Assembly: GCA_964477275.1 (NCBI GenBank)
Contig: CAYZDV010000020.1
Location: 1 to 22,068 of the forward strand
Source of the DNA: CAYZDV01 sp964477275
GTDB taxonomy: Bacteria; Acidobacteriota; Aminicenantia; Aminicenantales; Aminicenantaceae
Reading direction: 5' to 3'
DNA length: 22,068 nt
How positions within the stretch are numbered: position 1 is the stretch's first letter; the number at the start of each line of letters is the position of its first letter. Below the pieces are notes generated by a model, which did no database searches, was not told the origin of the DNA, and saw nothing but the letters and a program-made list of their open reading frames with translations. Both the position numbers and the translations under genes were made by a program. Below, one piece after another: positions 7,589 through 14,601 of this stretch.

Positions 7589-8559
7589 AACACCGAAGCT
7601 GGATTCCTGTTTTAGTCTTGACCTCCGCTCTGGCCGCATGGGTTGGCGGCCGGCAGGTTGTGGAAGAAATCGTGGCTGTCGTCAATGATGACATTATCAC
7701 CCTTTCTGAATACAAGGAAGAATTCGAAGCCCGCTACCAGATGCTCAGCGCTCAGTTTCGGGGTGAAGACCTGGAAAAGCAGGTTGAATTTCTCAGGGAC
7801 AACCTGTTAAACATGATGATTACCGACCGGCTTCTCATGCAGGAGGCGAAGAAAAAAAACCTGAATATCGACGAGCAGATCAAGCTCTATATCGACAATC
7901 TGATGGAAGAGAACAATATCGACTCGGTGGAAGAGTTGAACCGGGCTCTGAGGCAGCAGGGTACTGATCCCGAAGAATGGCGGAGAGCGCTCAGGGAGAG
8001 CATGATAAAGGAAGCGGTTATCATCTCTGAGGTGCACCGGACGATCGTCATCGATGAATCCGAGGTCGTCAACTACTACAAGCTTCACCCAAAGGAATTC
8101 ATCGAGCCTCCGGAGTACAAGCTGCGAGCCATCTACCTTTCGGCTGAGGAAAGAGATGATGAAGAGATCGAGGCCAAAAAAAGGGAAATTGCGAAAAAGC
8201 TAACCGGAGGCGAGGAATTCTCTGCCCTGGTTGAGGTCTATTCGGAAGGGCCGGGAAAGGAGAGAGGGGGCGACCTGGGAAGCTTCAGGAAAGGGGAACT
8301 GGAAAAAATCCTGGAGGAGGCCGTGGAGAACCTGCAGGTCGGGGACATAACCCCCTGGCTTCAGGTCAGGAACGGATGGATGCTGCTGAAGCTGGATGAG
8401 AGGAAGGAGGAAAGGTCCCGCCCTTTCGAAGAAGTCAGGAAGGAGATTGAGCAGAAGATTTTTACCCAGAAGAGCCAGAAGAAGCTTGAGGAATATTTTG
8501 AGGAGCTGAGGAGAAAAAGCTACATCCGGATCCTCAAACCCAACCCCCTGGATTTCTGA
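7585..8559 (+). CDS. Periplasmic SurA-like peptidyl-prolyl isomerase
   Basis: A 324-residue protein starting at ATG 7585, 4 bases inside the end of the previous gene, with AAGGAA 6 bases upstream. A longer reading frame from 7549 would add 12 residues before the obvious signal peptide (MKHRSWIPVLVLTSALAAW). After the signal comes the SurA-type opening VVEEIVAVVNDDIITLSEY (residues 25-43), then a helical chaperone core to ~170, then one parvulin domain (~176-273) with YKLRAIYLSAEE, FSALVEVYSEGPG, RGGDLGSFRKGEL and NGWMLLKLDER. E. coli SurA has two parvulin domains, so this is a one-domain version. With the lipoprotein foldase upstream it likely forms an envelope-protein folding pair. Confidence 0.87.
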   Translation: MKHRSWIPVLVLTSALAAWVGGRQVVEEIVAVVNDDIITLSEYKEEFEARYQMLSAQFRGEDLEKQVEFLRDNLLNMMITDRLLMQEAKKKNLNIDEQIKLYIDNLMEENNIDSVEELNRALRQQGTDPEEWRRALRESMIKEAVIISEVHRTIVIDESEVVNYYKLHPKEFIEPPEYKLRAIYLSAEERDDEEIEAKKREIAKKLTGGEEFSALVEVYSEGPGKERGGDLGSFRKGELEKILEEAVENLQVGDITPWLQVRNGWMLLKLDERKEERSRPFEEVRKEIEQKIFTQKSQKKLEEYFEELRRKSYIRILKPNPLDF

Positions 8560-8562
8560 CCC

Positions 8563-9114
8563 TTATGGAATAAAAATGGCCGCGGCAAAGGCTGTTGTCC
8601 ACAGCTCTTTCTCGCCGGTTGCCGTCTGGGTGATGTTTTTGGTTCTGACGGCCAGCTTGTCGGACAGGCGGTAGAGGTTCTTTTCTTCATCCCAGATTTG
8701 CCGCACGTCAAAGTTCACTCCCAGCGTTGTGGCCAGCATGTAGGCGGCCAGGCTCTCCGCGTAGCGACCGGCCTCTCTTTCGTTCTGTCCGAATCCGTGG
8801 TGTTCGGAGAGATAACCATAAAGTTGGGAGTCGTTGGGGAGGGCCAGCCCCACTGAAGCGGAAATGAGTCGGTGCGGCTCATCCGTGGCGCATTCGCTCA
8901 TCACCAGGAAAACAATCTGACCCGGTTTCAGCATCTTTAATCCTTCCTCCCTGGAGACCAGTTTGCAGTAAGGAGGAAAGATGCTGGAGGTCTTGACCAG
9001 ATTGAAAGGAGCGATGCCGGCGGCCCTGAGTGCCTGTTCAAAACTGGCCAGTTTTTCCTTGTGCTGGCCTTTTCCTTTGGTTAAAAAGCCCTTAGAAGGA
9101 ATGATCGCACTCAT
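8563..9114 (-). CDS. pdaD: Pyruvoyl-dependent arginine decarboxylase
   Basis: A 183-residue proenzyme expected to cleave itself between Ser43 and Ser44 (context NLVKTSSIFPPYC) to form the pyruvoyl cofactor, and then to decarboxylate arginine to agmatine. The family hallmarks are clear: KTSSIFPP, LKPGQIVFLVMSECATDEP, the YLSEHHGFGQ segment with the probable catalytic Glu104, and a C-terminal WTTAFAAAIFIP. The length is normal for the family. ATG 9114 is preceded by AAGGAAA. It is 59 bases downstream of a same-strand lipoprotein gene with a small inverted repeat (GGCAT 9141-9145, ATGCC 9158-9162) between them. It converges on the SurA-like gene with only 3 bases between stops. Roles include polyamine synthesis or acid resistance; no agmatinase or antiporter is adjacent. 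Confidence 0.93.
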   Translation of the reverse strand: MSAIIPSKGFLTKGKGQHKEKLASFEQALRAAGIAPFNLVKTSSIFPPYCKLVSREEGLKMLKPGQIVFLVMSECATDEPHRLISASVGLALPNDSQLYGYLSEHHGFGQNEREAGRYAESLAAYMLATTLGVNFDVRQIWDEEKNLYRLSDKLAVRTKNITQTATGEKELWTTAFAAAIFIP

Positions 9115-9173
9115 CGATTTCCTTTCTGAAGATGGAGTACGGCATTCTGGAGGCCGGATGCCAGAGAGCGGAG

Positions 9174-9731
9174 TTAGTCCATGTCCTTTTTTTCTGTTTT
9201 ATAGGCACCGACCGGCTCCGGCTCCTCGAAATCGATTTCCTGGGAAACGTCCCATTCTCCCAGGAGGGCGTAGCGGGAGCCTTTGATTTTGATGAAGAGT
9301 TTGAGAGTGACCGGCTTCCAGGCCGGGTTGTTTTTGAAATGGGCGAGGTTCTTTCCTTCGACGCCGAAATTGCTCTTCATGACGATTTCGTCGCTCACCT
9401 CTCCGGGAAGGAGAGGTTTTTTTCCGAAGGCCGCAAGGAGGTCATCACCCAGGTTTTCCGCCTCTCCTTTCTCGCGGAAGATAGCGTTGAAGTAGACATG
9501 CCTGAGCGTCCGGCCGCTGATGTTTTTAACCCTGAAAGAGATGACAGGGACGAGTTTCAGCTTCTGCGGCCAGGGCTGATAGTATTTGTCGACCCATTTT
9601 GTTTTCATCTCGGTGACTTCAAGATAGGTCTTCAGTTCCGTTACACTGGGAGTCTTATCGCATCCCGTGTGCACGATGGCCAGGGCGAAAGCAGCAATCA
9701 GGCATGCGGCAATTGATGTTGCTCTTTTCAT
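9174..9731 (-). CDS. Hypothetical lipoprotein
   Basis: A 185-residue protein with a classical lipoprotein signal (MKRATS, hydrophobic stretch, VHTGC with lipidated Cys24). The mature part is beta-rich: residues ~45-75 read LKLVPVISFRVKNISGRTL, the pattern of an Ig-like or FxLYD-type domain that compares interactions with the phrase VKN-SG. It ends with a charged tail. I do not recognise a named family. The start ATG 9731 has an excellent GAGGAGGA ribosome binding site and a consensus-like promoter. It is probably co-transcribed with the arginine decarboxylase downstream, though nothing in the sequence links the two functions. Confidence 0.75.
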   Translation of the reverse strand: MKRATSIAACLIAAFALAIVHTGCDKTPSVTELKTYLEVTEMKTKWVDKYYQPWPQKLKLVPVISFRVKNISGRTLRHVYFNAIFREKGEAENLGDDLLAAFGKKPLLPGEVSDEIVMKSNFGVEGKNLAHFKNNPAWKPVTLKLFIKIKGSRYALLGEWDVSQEIDFEEPEPVGAYKTEKKDMD

Positions 9732-9754
9732 CTCTGTCCTCCTCGATACACCTT

Positions 9755-9783
9755 AGTATAAATGATGGCCTGGAATTATTCAA
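9755..9783 (-). promoter_or_regulatory. Promoter for the lipoprotein / arginine decarboxylase pair
   Basis: On the minus strand TTGAAT (9783-9778, 4/6) and TATACT (9760-9755, 5/6) are separated by exactly 17 bases. The predicted start is about 17-20 bases before the ATG, just upstream of the GAGGAGGA binding site. It lies next to the left end of the inserted palindromic element. Confidence 0.6.
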
Positions 9784-9790
9784 CACAACA

Positions 9791-9798
9791 AAGCAGGG
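9791..9798 (+). repeat. Left direct repeat (putative target-site duplication)
   Basis: AAGCAGGG occurs immediately left of the palindromic element and again at 9993-10000 immediately right of it, in the same orientation. This is the arrangement left by transposon insertion. Confidence 0.65.
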
Positions 9799-9992
9799 AG
9801 GAAGCATCTTTTTCCCCGGGGGAAGCTAATATTTTTTTAGGATGGGTCCTGTCATGGGGTGTCCCCCGTCCGTCCTCGCTCCACCCATCCCCCAGTGGGG
9901 CCCTTCCGCTGCGGGCGTTGCGGGGGACACCCCATGCCACCCATCCTATTTCAAAAGGAAATGGCCCTTACCCCGGAAAAAAAGATGCTTCC
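9799..9992. mobile_element. MITE-like nested-palindrome element, complete copy
   Basis: About 194 bases that fill most of the 348-base gap between the lipoprotein and the membrane-protein gene. Outer arms: 9800-9821 starts GGAAGCATCTTTTT and matches the reverse complement of 9971-9992 at 20 of 22 positions. Inner arms: 9840-9868 pairs with 9921-9946 through GGATGGGT and CATGGGGTGTCCCCCG. The centre has a CCCCAGTGGGG hairpin (9891-9900 region) and there is an ATTTC-AAAAG-GAAAT hairpin near 9950. It encodes no protein. The 8-bp direct repeats at both ends and further copies at 1-114 and 2864-2884 indicate mobility, presumably using a transposase supplied elsewhere. No such gene is in the window. 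Confidence 0.75.
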
Positions 9993-10000
9993 AAGCAGGG
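9993..10000 (+). repeat. Right direct repeat (putative target-site duplication)
   Basis: AAGCAGGG, identical to 9791-9798, directly abuts the right outer arm of the palindromic element. Confidence 0.65.
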
Positions 10001-10079
10001 GGAAAATTTCTTTTTCCATGATAAAGGTGAGGGGGGACTGCTTTGCATTTTTCGTTGGATTTGTTTATGTTGAGGGAGG

Positions 10080-10988
10080 ATGAGAGAGAAAATATTCCGC
10101 TGGAACCTGTATGTCGGACTTTCCATCCTCGCTCTCTCAGCCGTCCTCCTCGGCCTGCAGGTCTCCTTCATGAAAACCTGGTTTTTTTCCTTTGCCTGGT
10201 GGTCGTTCATTCTGATTATAGACAGCTTGAACTTCAGGAAAAGTGGCGCGTCCCCGCTCTCTGAATCTCCGAAAACCGTCCTCTTCACGGCATTCGTCTC
10301 TGTTTTCGTCTGGCTCATTTTCGAGCTGTTGAACTTGAGGCTCAACAACTGGACTTACCACAATCTGCCTTCGAACCTTCTGATCAGGTGGGCTGGCTAC
10401 TTTGTGGCTTTCGCGACCGTTATCCCCGCCATGAGGGAGCTGGCCGCGTTTGCAGAAAGCCTCCTTCATGGAAGAGATCTCGCTCTGTTCAAATTGAGGC
10501 CGTCTCCTTTTCTTCTGAAGCTTTTTTTCCTGCTGGGGATTGCTTCCGTCTTACTCGCACTGGCCTGGCCCAGCCTCTTTTTTCCCTTTGTCTGGCTCTG
10601 TTTCATTTTCCTGCTCGAGCCGGTCAACTTCCGGATAAAAAATGAAACCATCCTCAGGGACCTGGAAGGCCGGTGGGTGCGGTTCTGGAGCTGGGTGTCA
10701 GCCGGGCTGGCGGCAGGGTTCTTATGGGAATTCTGGAATTACTGGACAATCTCCCGCTGGGAATACTCGCTTCCTTACCTCGATTTCTGGCGAGTGTTTG
10801 AGATGCCTGTTTTCGGATACACGGGATTCCTGCCTTTTGCTCTTGAGATTTTTGCCTTCTGCCAGCTTCTTTTTTTTATCCGCAGGAAATTAGCGGGGAG
10901 GATTGTCCTGAAAGGGATGATCGTCGCGGTCTTGCTCCTCTTCTATGTTGTCATGTTTTATCTGATTGACACTTTCACCTTACAATAG
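10080..10988 (+). CDS. Multi-pass membrane protein with internal duplication, function unknown
   Basis: A 302-residue integral membrane protein with roughly eight or nine hydrophobic segments (for example 9-30, 36-50, 66-85, 102-124, 145-180, 200-221, 243-265, 278-297). Two related halves are visible. Residues 39-124 and 171-262 share an acidic residue then NFR (D48..N51-R53; E180..N183-R185), a W/F-E-x-x-N helix (E82, E217), W-x-Y then Leu-Pro (WTYHNLP; WEYSLP), and a Pro-plus-acidic helix (VIPAMREL; LPFALEIF). Conserved acidic and Asn residues inside the membrane suggest a transport or catalytic site. I do not recognise the family. The start ATG 10080 abuts a GGGAGG with little spacing. It is convergent with the yibQ-like gene, 52 bases apart. 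Confidence 0.8.
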   Translation: MREKIFRWNLYVGLSILALSAVLLGLQVSFMKTWFFSFAWWSFILIIDSLNFRKSGASPLSESPKTVLFTAFVSVFVWLIFELLNLRLNNWTYHNLPSNLLIRWAGYFVAFATVIPAMRELAAFAESLLHGRDLALFKLRPSPFLLKLFFLLGIASVLLALAWPSLFFPFVWLCFIFLLEPVNFRIKNETILRDLEGRWVRFWSWVSAGLAAGFLWEFWNYWTISRWEYSLPYLDFWRVFEMPVFGYTGFLPFALEIFAFCQLLFFIRRKLAGRIVLKGMIVAVLLLFYVVMFYLIDTFTLQ

Positions 10989-11040
10989 AAAGAGGGTGTA
11001 CCTCAACAAATCAGACCATGCCGTCATAAGAGGATCGCCG

Positions 11041-12198
11041 TCATTGAACAATCTGAGAGGCAAAGACAGGTTCGAGCTGATATTTTTCCACGAGATGGAA
11101 GTTCTCCTTGAGGACCTTCAGCGTCTCTTCGCGGGGATGGCAGATGCCGACTGCCTTTCCATTTCTCCGGGCCAGGCGGAAGAGCTCGAGCAGTTTGCCT
11201 TTGATGTAATCCTCGTTTGCCTCCCCGTCGAGGAAGACATGGCGGTAAGCGCTGGGGATTTTTAATTCCTGTGCTGTTTTGTAGGCGACAGAGCGGGCTG
11301 TTGTCTGGCTGTCGATGAAAAAGAGGCGTCGGCTTTTGAGCCGCTGGAGAATCACTCTCATCATGTCCCTGTCCGCCGTGATTTTCGAGCCCATATGGTT
11401 GTTGACGCCCCGGATGTAGGGAAGCTGATCGAGGGCGGCCTCGAGGGTCTCAATGATTTCCTCTTCGCTCATCCTGGAACGAATGGTCCCCTCCATGTCA
11501 TTATGCTCTTCAGGCCAGATCGATTCCAGCGGAAGATGAAGCATCACTTCCAGGCCGTTCTGATGGGCAATTTGCGCTGTTTCCCGTGCGAGGGGACTGA
11601 AGGGGAGGACCGAGACCGTCACCGGTTTTTTTAAAGAGCAGATGTCCCGAATGGCTTTCAGGCTGTAGCCCATGTCGTCGACGATGATGGCCACTTTGTT
11701 TCTGGCTTCAGCGGCGGGCAGGGATGGCCCGGCGGGTTTCTCTCTGGTGCAGGAGAAGAGAATGATGAGGCTCGGGTCCCCGTCCACATGCCAGAGGTAA
11801 TAGCTCTTGTCTTCGCCCTCCTGCGCTTCTCTGTGGACAACAGAGGCATTCCATCCGGGGAATTCTTTCAACAGATCAGACTCCATCCGGCCGAATTCAC
11901 TCAGAGAGAGGTTGACCATCAGATGCAGAACTCCCTTGTTGTCCCTGTACTGCTGGATGGATTCAGATGGGATTCCGTGGGAGGCGATTTTTTCCAGGAT
12001 GACCTGCTCGAGGTTGTCAGCGGCCGGTGAAGCCTGCCCTTTTCCCGCGAAAGAGGCGAAGAGGTAAGATTTCTCTCCTTTTCTCCAGCCGATGTAGTCC
12101 AGCCCGACTACCGAGAAGAGAGCAAGGAGGCCGAAGACCAGGAAGAAGGATGAGGGGGTAAGGAGGTATGTTCTCTTGGCTTTTCTGCCTTTCTGCAT
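11041..12198 (-). CDS. yibQ: Divergent polysaccharide deacetylase, YibQ-like
   Basis: A 385-residue protein with one N-terminal membrane anchor (residues ~12-34) and a poorly conserved region to ~165. The divergent polysaccharide deacetylase domain (DUF610 family, a NodB-like barrel) follows. Its motifs are all present: VAIIVDDMGYS (169-179), HLPLES (221-226), GVNNHMGS (264-271), FIDSQTT (294-300), RHVFLD (319-324) and GICHP (351-355), so unlike its two upstream neighbours it keeps the family residues. Its position after EnvC-like and CtpA-like genes matches the envC-(ctpA)-yibQ order known from Proteobacteria and supports a role in peptidoglycan or glycan remodelling on the periplasmic face. 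It starts 10 bases after the CtpA-like stop, with no strong binding site, so translational coupling is likely. Confidence 0.88.
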   Translation of the reverse strand: MQKGRKAKRTYLLTPSSFFLVFGLLALFSVVGLDYIGWRKGEKSYLFASFAGKGQASPAADNLEQVILEKIASHGIPSESIQQYRDNKGVLHLMVNLSLSEFGRMESDLLKEFPGWNASVVHREAQEGEDKSYYLWHVDGDPSLIILFSCTREKPAGPSLPAAEARNKVAIIVDDMGYSLKAIRDICSLKKPVTVSVLPFSPLARETAQIAHQNGLEVMLHLPLESIWPEEHNDMEGTIRSRMSEEEIIETLEAALDQLPYIRGVNNHMGSKITADRDMMRVILQRLKSRRLFFIDSQTTARSVAYKTAQELKIPSAYRHVFLDGEANEDYIKGKLLELFRLARRNGKAVGICHPREETLKVLKENFHLVEKYQLEPVFASQIVQ

Positions 12199-12208
12199 TC
12201 AGTCCGTT

Positions 12209-13342
12209 TCAGGGCAATAAGGTGAAGCTCTTGGTCAGGTAGGCGCTGAGGCTCTGGTCCTCAACGTCGATTGAGACATCGGGTTTGACACCGTTCTCCC
12301 AGATTTTTCCTCCGGAATTCAGATAAAAGATTGCCGATGTCAGCAGCAGCCCGCTGCCATCCTCGAGAGGAAAGAAACTCTGCCGGGCGGCAAGACCCGG
12401 GGTTCGAAGCCCGATGATTTTCGCCCTCTTGAATTCCCTCATGACTCCGGCAACAATCTCTGCCGGCCCGAGTGTCGCTTGATTGGTCCAGACGACCACC
12501 GGCAGTTTTTCAAGCTCGGGTCGATCCGGGCAGGATAAGTATTCCCGTTGGCCCCCCTTTTTTTCGAAATACCCGATCTTCTGAGCTCTGAGGAAAAGGT
12601 TCAGGAGCCGGCAGGCTTCCGCGACATCTCCTTCGTGGCAGTTCCTCAAATCCAGGACCAGAGGGCTGCCGGCTGCTATTATCCGGGGAACGATTTTTTC
12701 CTTTACCATCTTCACGAGGGGAGGATAGAGGTGATGGATGGTTAAGATTCCGCAGGTCCCTTCTGCAGAACCAAAGGAGAACGGAGCATTGAAGAGGGCT
12801 TCCCTTTCCACCGTCACTTCCAGCGTCCCGGTTCCTCTGAGGACTCTGAGCTTGACCGGCTTCTGGATTTTGTCTTTGAGGGCGATCTGGATTTCGACGA
12901 GGCTCATCATCCGCGTCGGCTGGCCGTCGAGCTCGCTGATGATGTCACCGGGCTCAAGCCCGCTTTTTTGGGCCGGAGAATTTGCGATGATGCCGATGAC
13001 CTGAGGGAAAGCCCCGTATCTTTTGTAGAGGACGGCTCCGATATCGAAAAGAGCGGAATCCTTGCTGCGGATGTAATCGAGCACGCTCTCCCGGTCCAGG
13101 TAGCAGGAAAGAACGTCCAGGGAATCGACCACACCCTTCAGAGCGCCTTTCATCGCCTGGCCCGGCTCTGGCTCTTCGATGTAATCCCTCCTGAGCAGAT
13201 AGACCACCCTGTCCAGAAGTTCGAAGCTTTTGTAGGGATTGTGCCGGGATGAAATGCGGGGAACAAACTTCTCGAAGAGAAGGATGACGGAGAGGGCGCA
13301 GAGGACGGTGATGAGGAGAATTCGCGTTCTGTTCTTGGTCAT
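12209..13342 (-). CDS. CtpA-like S41 peptidase homologue, catalytic residues missing
   Basis: A 377-residue protein with an N-terminal membrane anchor (8-26), a helical region, a PDZ domain (~95-180, AQKSGLEPGDIISELDGQPT) and an S41 carboxy-terminal-processing-protease fold (~195-355, with LVLDLRNCHEGDVAEACRLL). In active members the serine sits in a GSASASE-like motif and the lysine in FGKG. Here the corresponding segments read NQATLGPAEIVAG (288-299) and TPGLAARQ (314-321): neither serine nor lysine is kept. The fold is otherwise well preserved and the frame is intact, so it is more likely a pseudo-enzyme than a decaying gene. It lies between the EnvC-like gene (19-base gap) and the yibQ-like gene. 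No Shine-Dalgarno sequence precedes ATG 13342, suggesting coupling to the upstream gene. Confidence 0.87.
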   Translation of the reverse strand: MTKNRTRILLITVLCALSVILLFEKFVPRISSRHNPYKSFELLDRVVYLLRRDYIEEPEPGQAMKGALKGVVDSLDVLSCYLDRESVLDYIRSKDSALFDIGAVLYKRYGAFPQVIGIIANSPAQKSGLEPGDIISELDGQPTRMMSLVEIQIALKDKIQKPVKLRVLRGTGTLEVTVEREALFNAPFSFGSAEGTCGILTIHHLYPPLVKMVKEKIVPRIIAAGSPLVLDLRNCHEGDVAEACRLLNLFLRAQKIGYFEKKGGQREYLSCPDRPELEKLPVVVWTNQATLGPAEIVAGVMREFKRAKIIGLRTPGLAARQSFFPLEDGSGLLLTSAIFYLNSGGKIWENGVKPDVSIDVEDQSLSAYLTKSFTLLP

Positions 13343-13361
13343 CCGGAGAAGTTTGATTGTA

Positions 13362-14522
13362 TCATCTTCTCTTCAGCCATTGCAAGGGATCGGAGGGCTT
13401 TGTTTTTTCCCGGATTTCAAAATAGAGGGTTATTCCCTTGAAGGAACCGGTGTCGCCGACGAGAGCGATGGGCTGCCCTGTCTTGAGCAGCTCACCCTTC
13501 TTGACCAGGAACTCCAGACAGTGTCCGTAGAGGGTATGAAAGTTCATGCCGTGGTCGATGATGATCAGGTTGCCGTAGCCCTGGAGGTGGTCGCAGTAGA
13601 CGACTTTCCCGGTATGGACGGCTTTGACCACGATAGTGTTTTTCCTGGGTGCGATTTCGATGCCGTTGTTCATGGTCACCGTTTTGAACTGCGGATGGAC
13701 TTCTTTCCCGAAAGAGGTGACCACTTCTCCTTCGATCGGCCAGGGGAGCGTCCCTTTTTTCTCATAGAGGGGGACAATCGCAATGGGCAAGGCGACTTCT
13801 TCCCTGGTGAGCTTTTCGATGAGGAGTTGAAGCTGAGCTTCCCTTTGGCTCAGTTCTTCCAGGGCCTGCAGATGGAGCTTTTTATTTTGCTTTGTCTCGC
13901 TGATCAGGGCTCTGTGTTTTCTCTCCTGGACTTCGAGATCTTCCCTTTTCTTTCTGGCGATCTTGAGGAGATCGTCGTGTTTCACTTTCTTTGATTCCAG
14001 CTCCTCTTCAGCCAGTTTGAGCTCGTTCAGGGTGTCGAGGTAACTGGCGATGATTTTTTCCTGGTGACGGGCGAGGAGAGTGAGATGTTTATTATGAGTA
14101 ATAAAAGTATTGATGTTTTCGGCCCGAAGAATGAAGTGCAGCGTGCCCAGCCGCCCGAACTTGTAGAGGGTGACTAAGGTTTTCTCGATGGATGCTTTTT
14201 CCTCCTCCAGCTTTGCCTTCAGCAGGGGAATTGTTCTCTTGATGGAGGCGAGCTCGTTATCGAGCTTCTGGAGTTCCAGGCTGCCGAGGTCAATCTCTTT
14301 CCTGAGCAGGTTTTTATTAAAGCTGATCGTGTCCAGCCTGGAGAGGAAGGACGATTCCTTTTTCGATTCTTCATCGATTTTGAACCGCAGCCGGTTGATC
14401 TGCTGCTTGATTTCATCCAGGCGTTTCTGGTATTCGCTGACATCCTGCTGGCCGGAAGTGGGGGGAGAAAGGAAGAGGGAAAGGATGGCTGTCATGAAGA
14501 AGATGCGGCGCACCCTGCTCAT
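13362..14522 (-). CDS. envC: EnvC-like murein hydrolase activator with degenerate LytM domain
   Basis: A 386-residue protein with a signal peptide (MSRVRRIFFMTAILSLFLS, cleavage near 24), a long coiled coil (~27-240, rich in Glu/Lys/Leu) and a C-terminal M23/LytM domain (~258-383, starting LPWPIEGEVVTSFG). Active LytM enzymes bind zinc through HxxxD and HxH. The first motif here reads NNGIE (N285, E289) and the second TLY (365-367), while His334 in LYGHC remains. This matches EnvC-type activators, which open amidases rather than cutting peptidoglycan. Coiled coil plus dead LytM domain is the EnvC architecture that works with FtsEX in E. coli; ftsEX is not in the window. GAGGA precedes ATG 14522. 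A 79-base gap separates it from the AGCS transporter gene. Confidence 0.88.
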   Translation of the reverse strand: MSRVRRIFFMTAILSLFLSPPTSGQQDVSEYQKRLDEIKQQINRLRFKIDEESKKESSFLSRLDTISFNKNLLRKEIDLGSLELQKLDNELASIKRTIPLLKAKLEEEKASIEKTLVTLYKFGRLGTLHFILRAENINTFITHNKHLTLLARHQEKIIASYLDTLNELKLAEEELESKKVKHDDLLKIARKKREDLEVQERKHRALISETKQNKKLHLQALEELSQREAQLQLLIEKLTREEVALPIAIVPLYEKKGTLPWPIEGEVVTSFGKEVHPQFKTVTMNNGIEIAPRKNTIVVKAVHTGKVVYCDHLQGYGNLIIIDHGMNFHTLYGHCLEFLVKKGELLKTGQPIALVGDTGSFKGITLYFEIREKTKPSDPLQWLKRR

Positions 14523-14601
14523 CGGAGTCCTCGACTGACTTTATTTTTCATCTTACCTCGTCCGGCCATGAGAATCAATTCACAATCCGCCTGGATGCCA
14601 T

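Noticed and set aside
9132..9716. 194-residue plus-strand frame opposite the lipoprotein
   Set aside because: The minus-strand frame has a lipobox, strong binding site and promoter; the plus frame has none.
13239..13994. 251-residue plus-strand frame opposite ctpA/envC
   Set aside because: Antisense shadow: it spans the junction between two real genes on the other strand and has no family resemblance.
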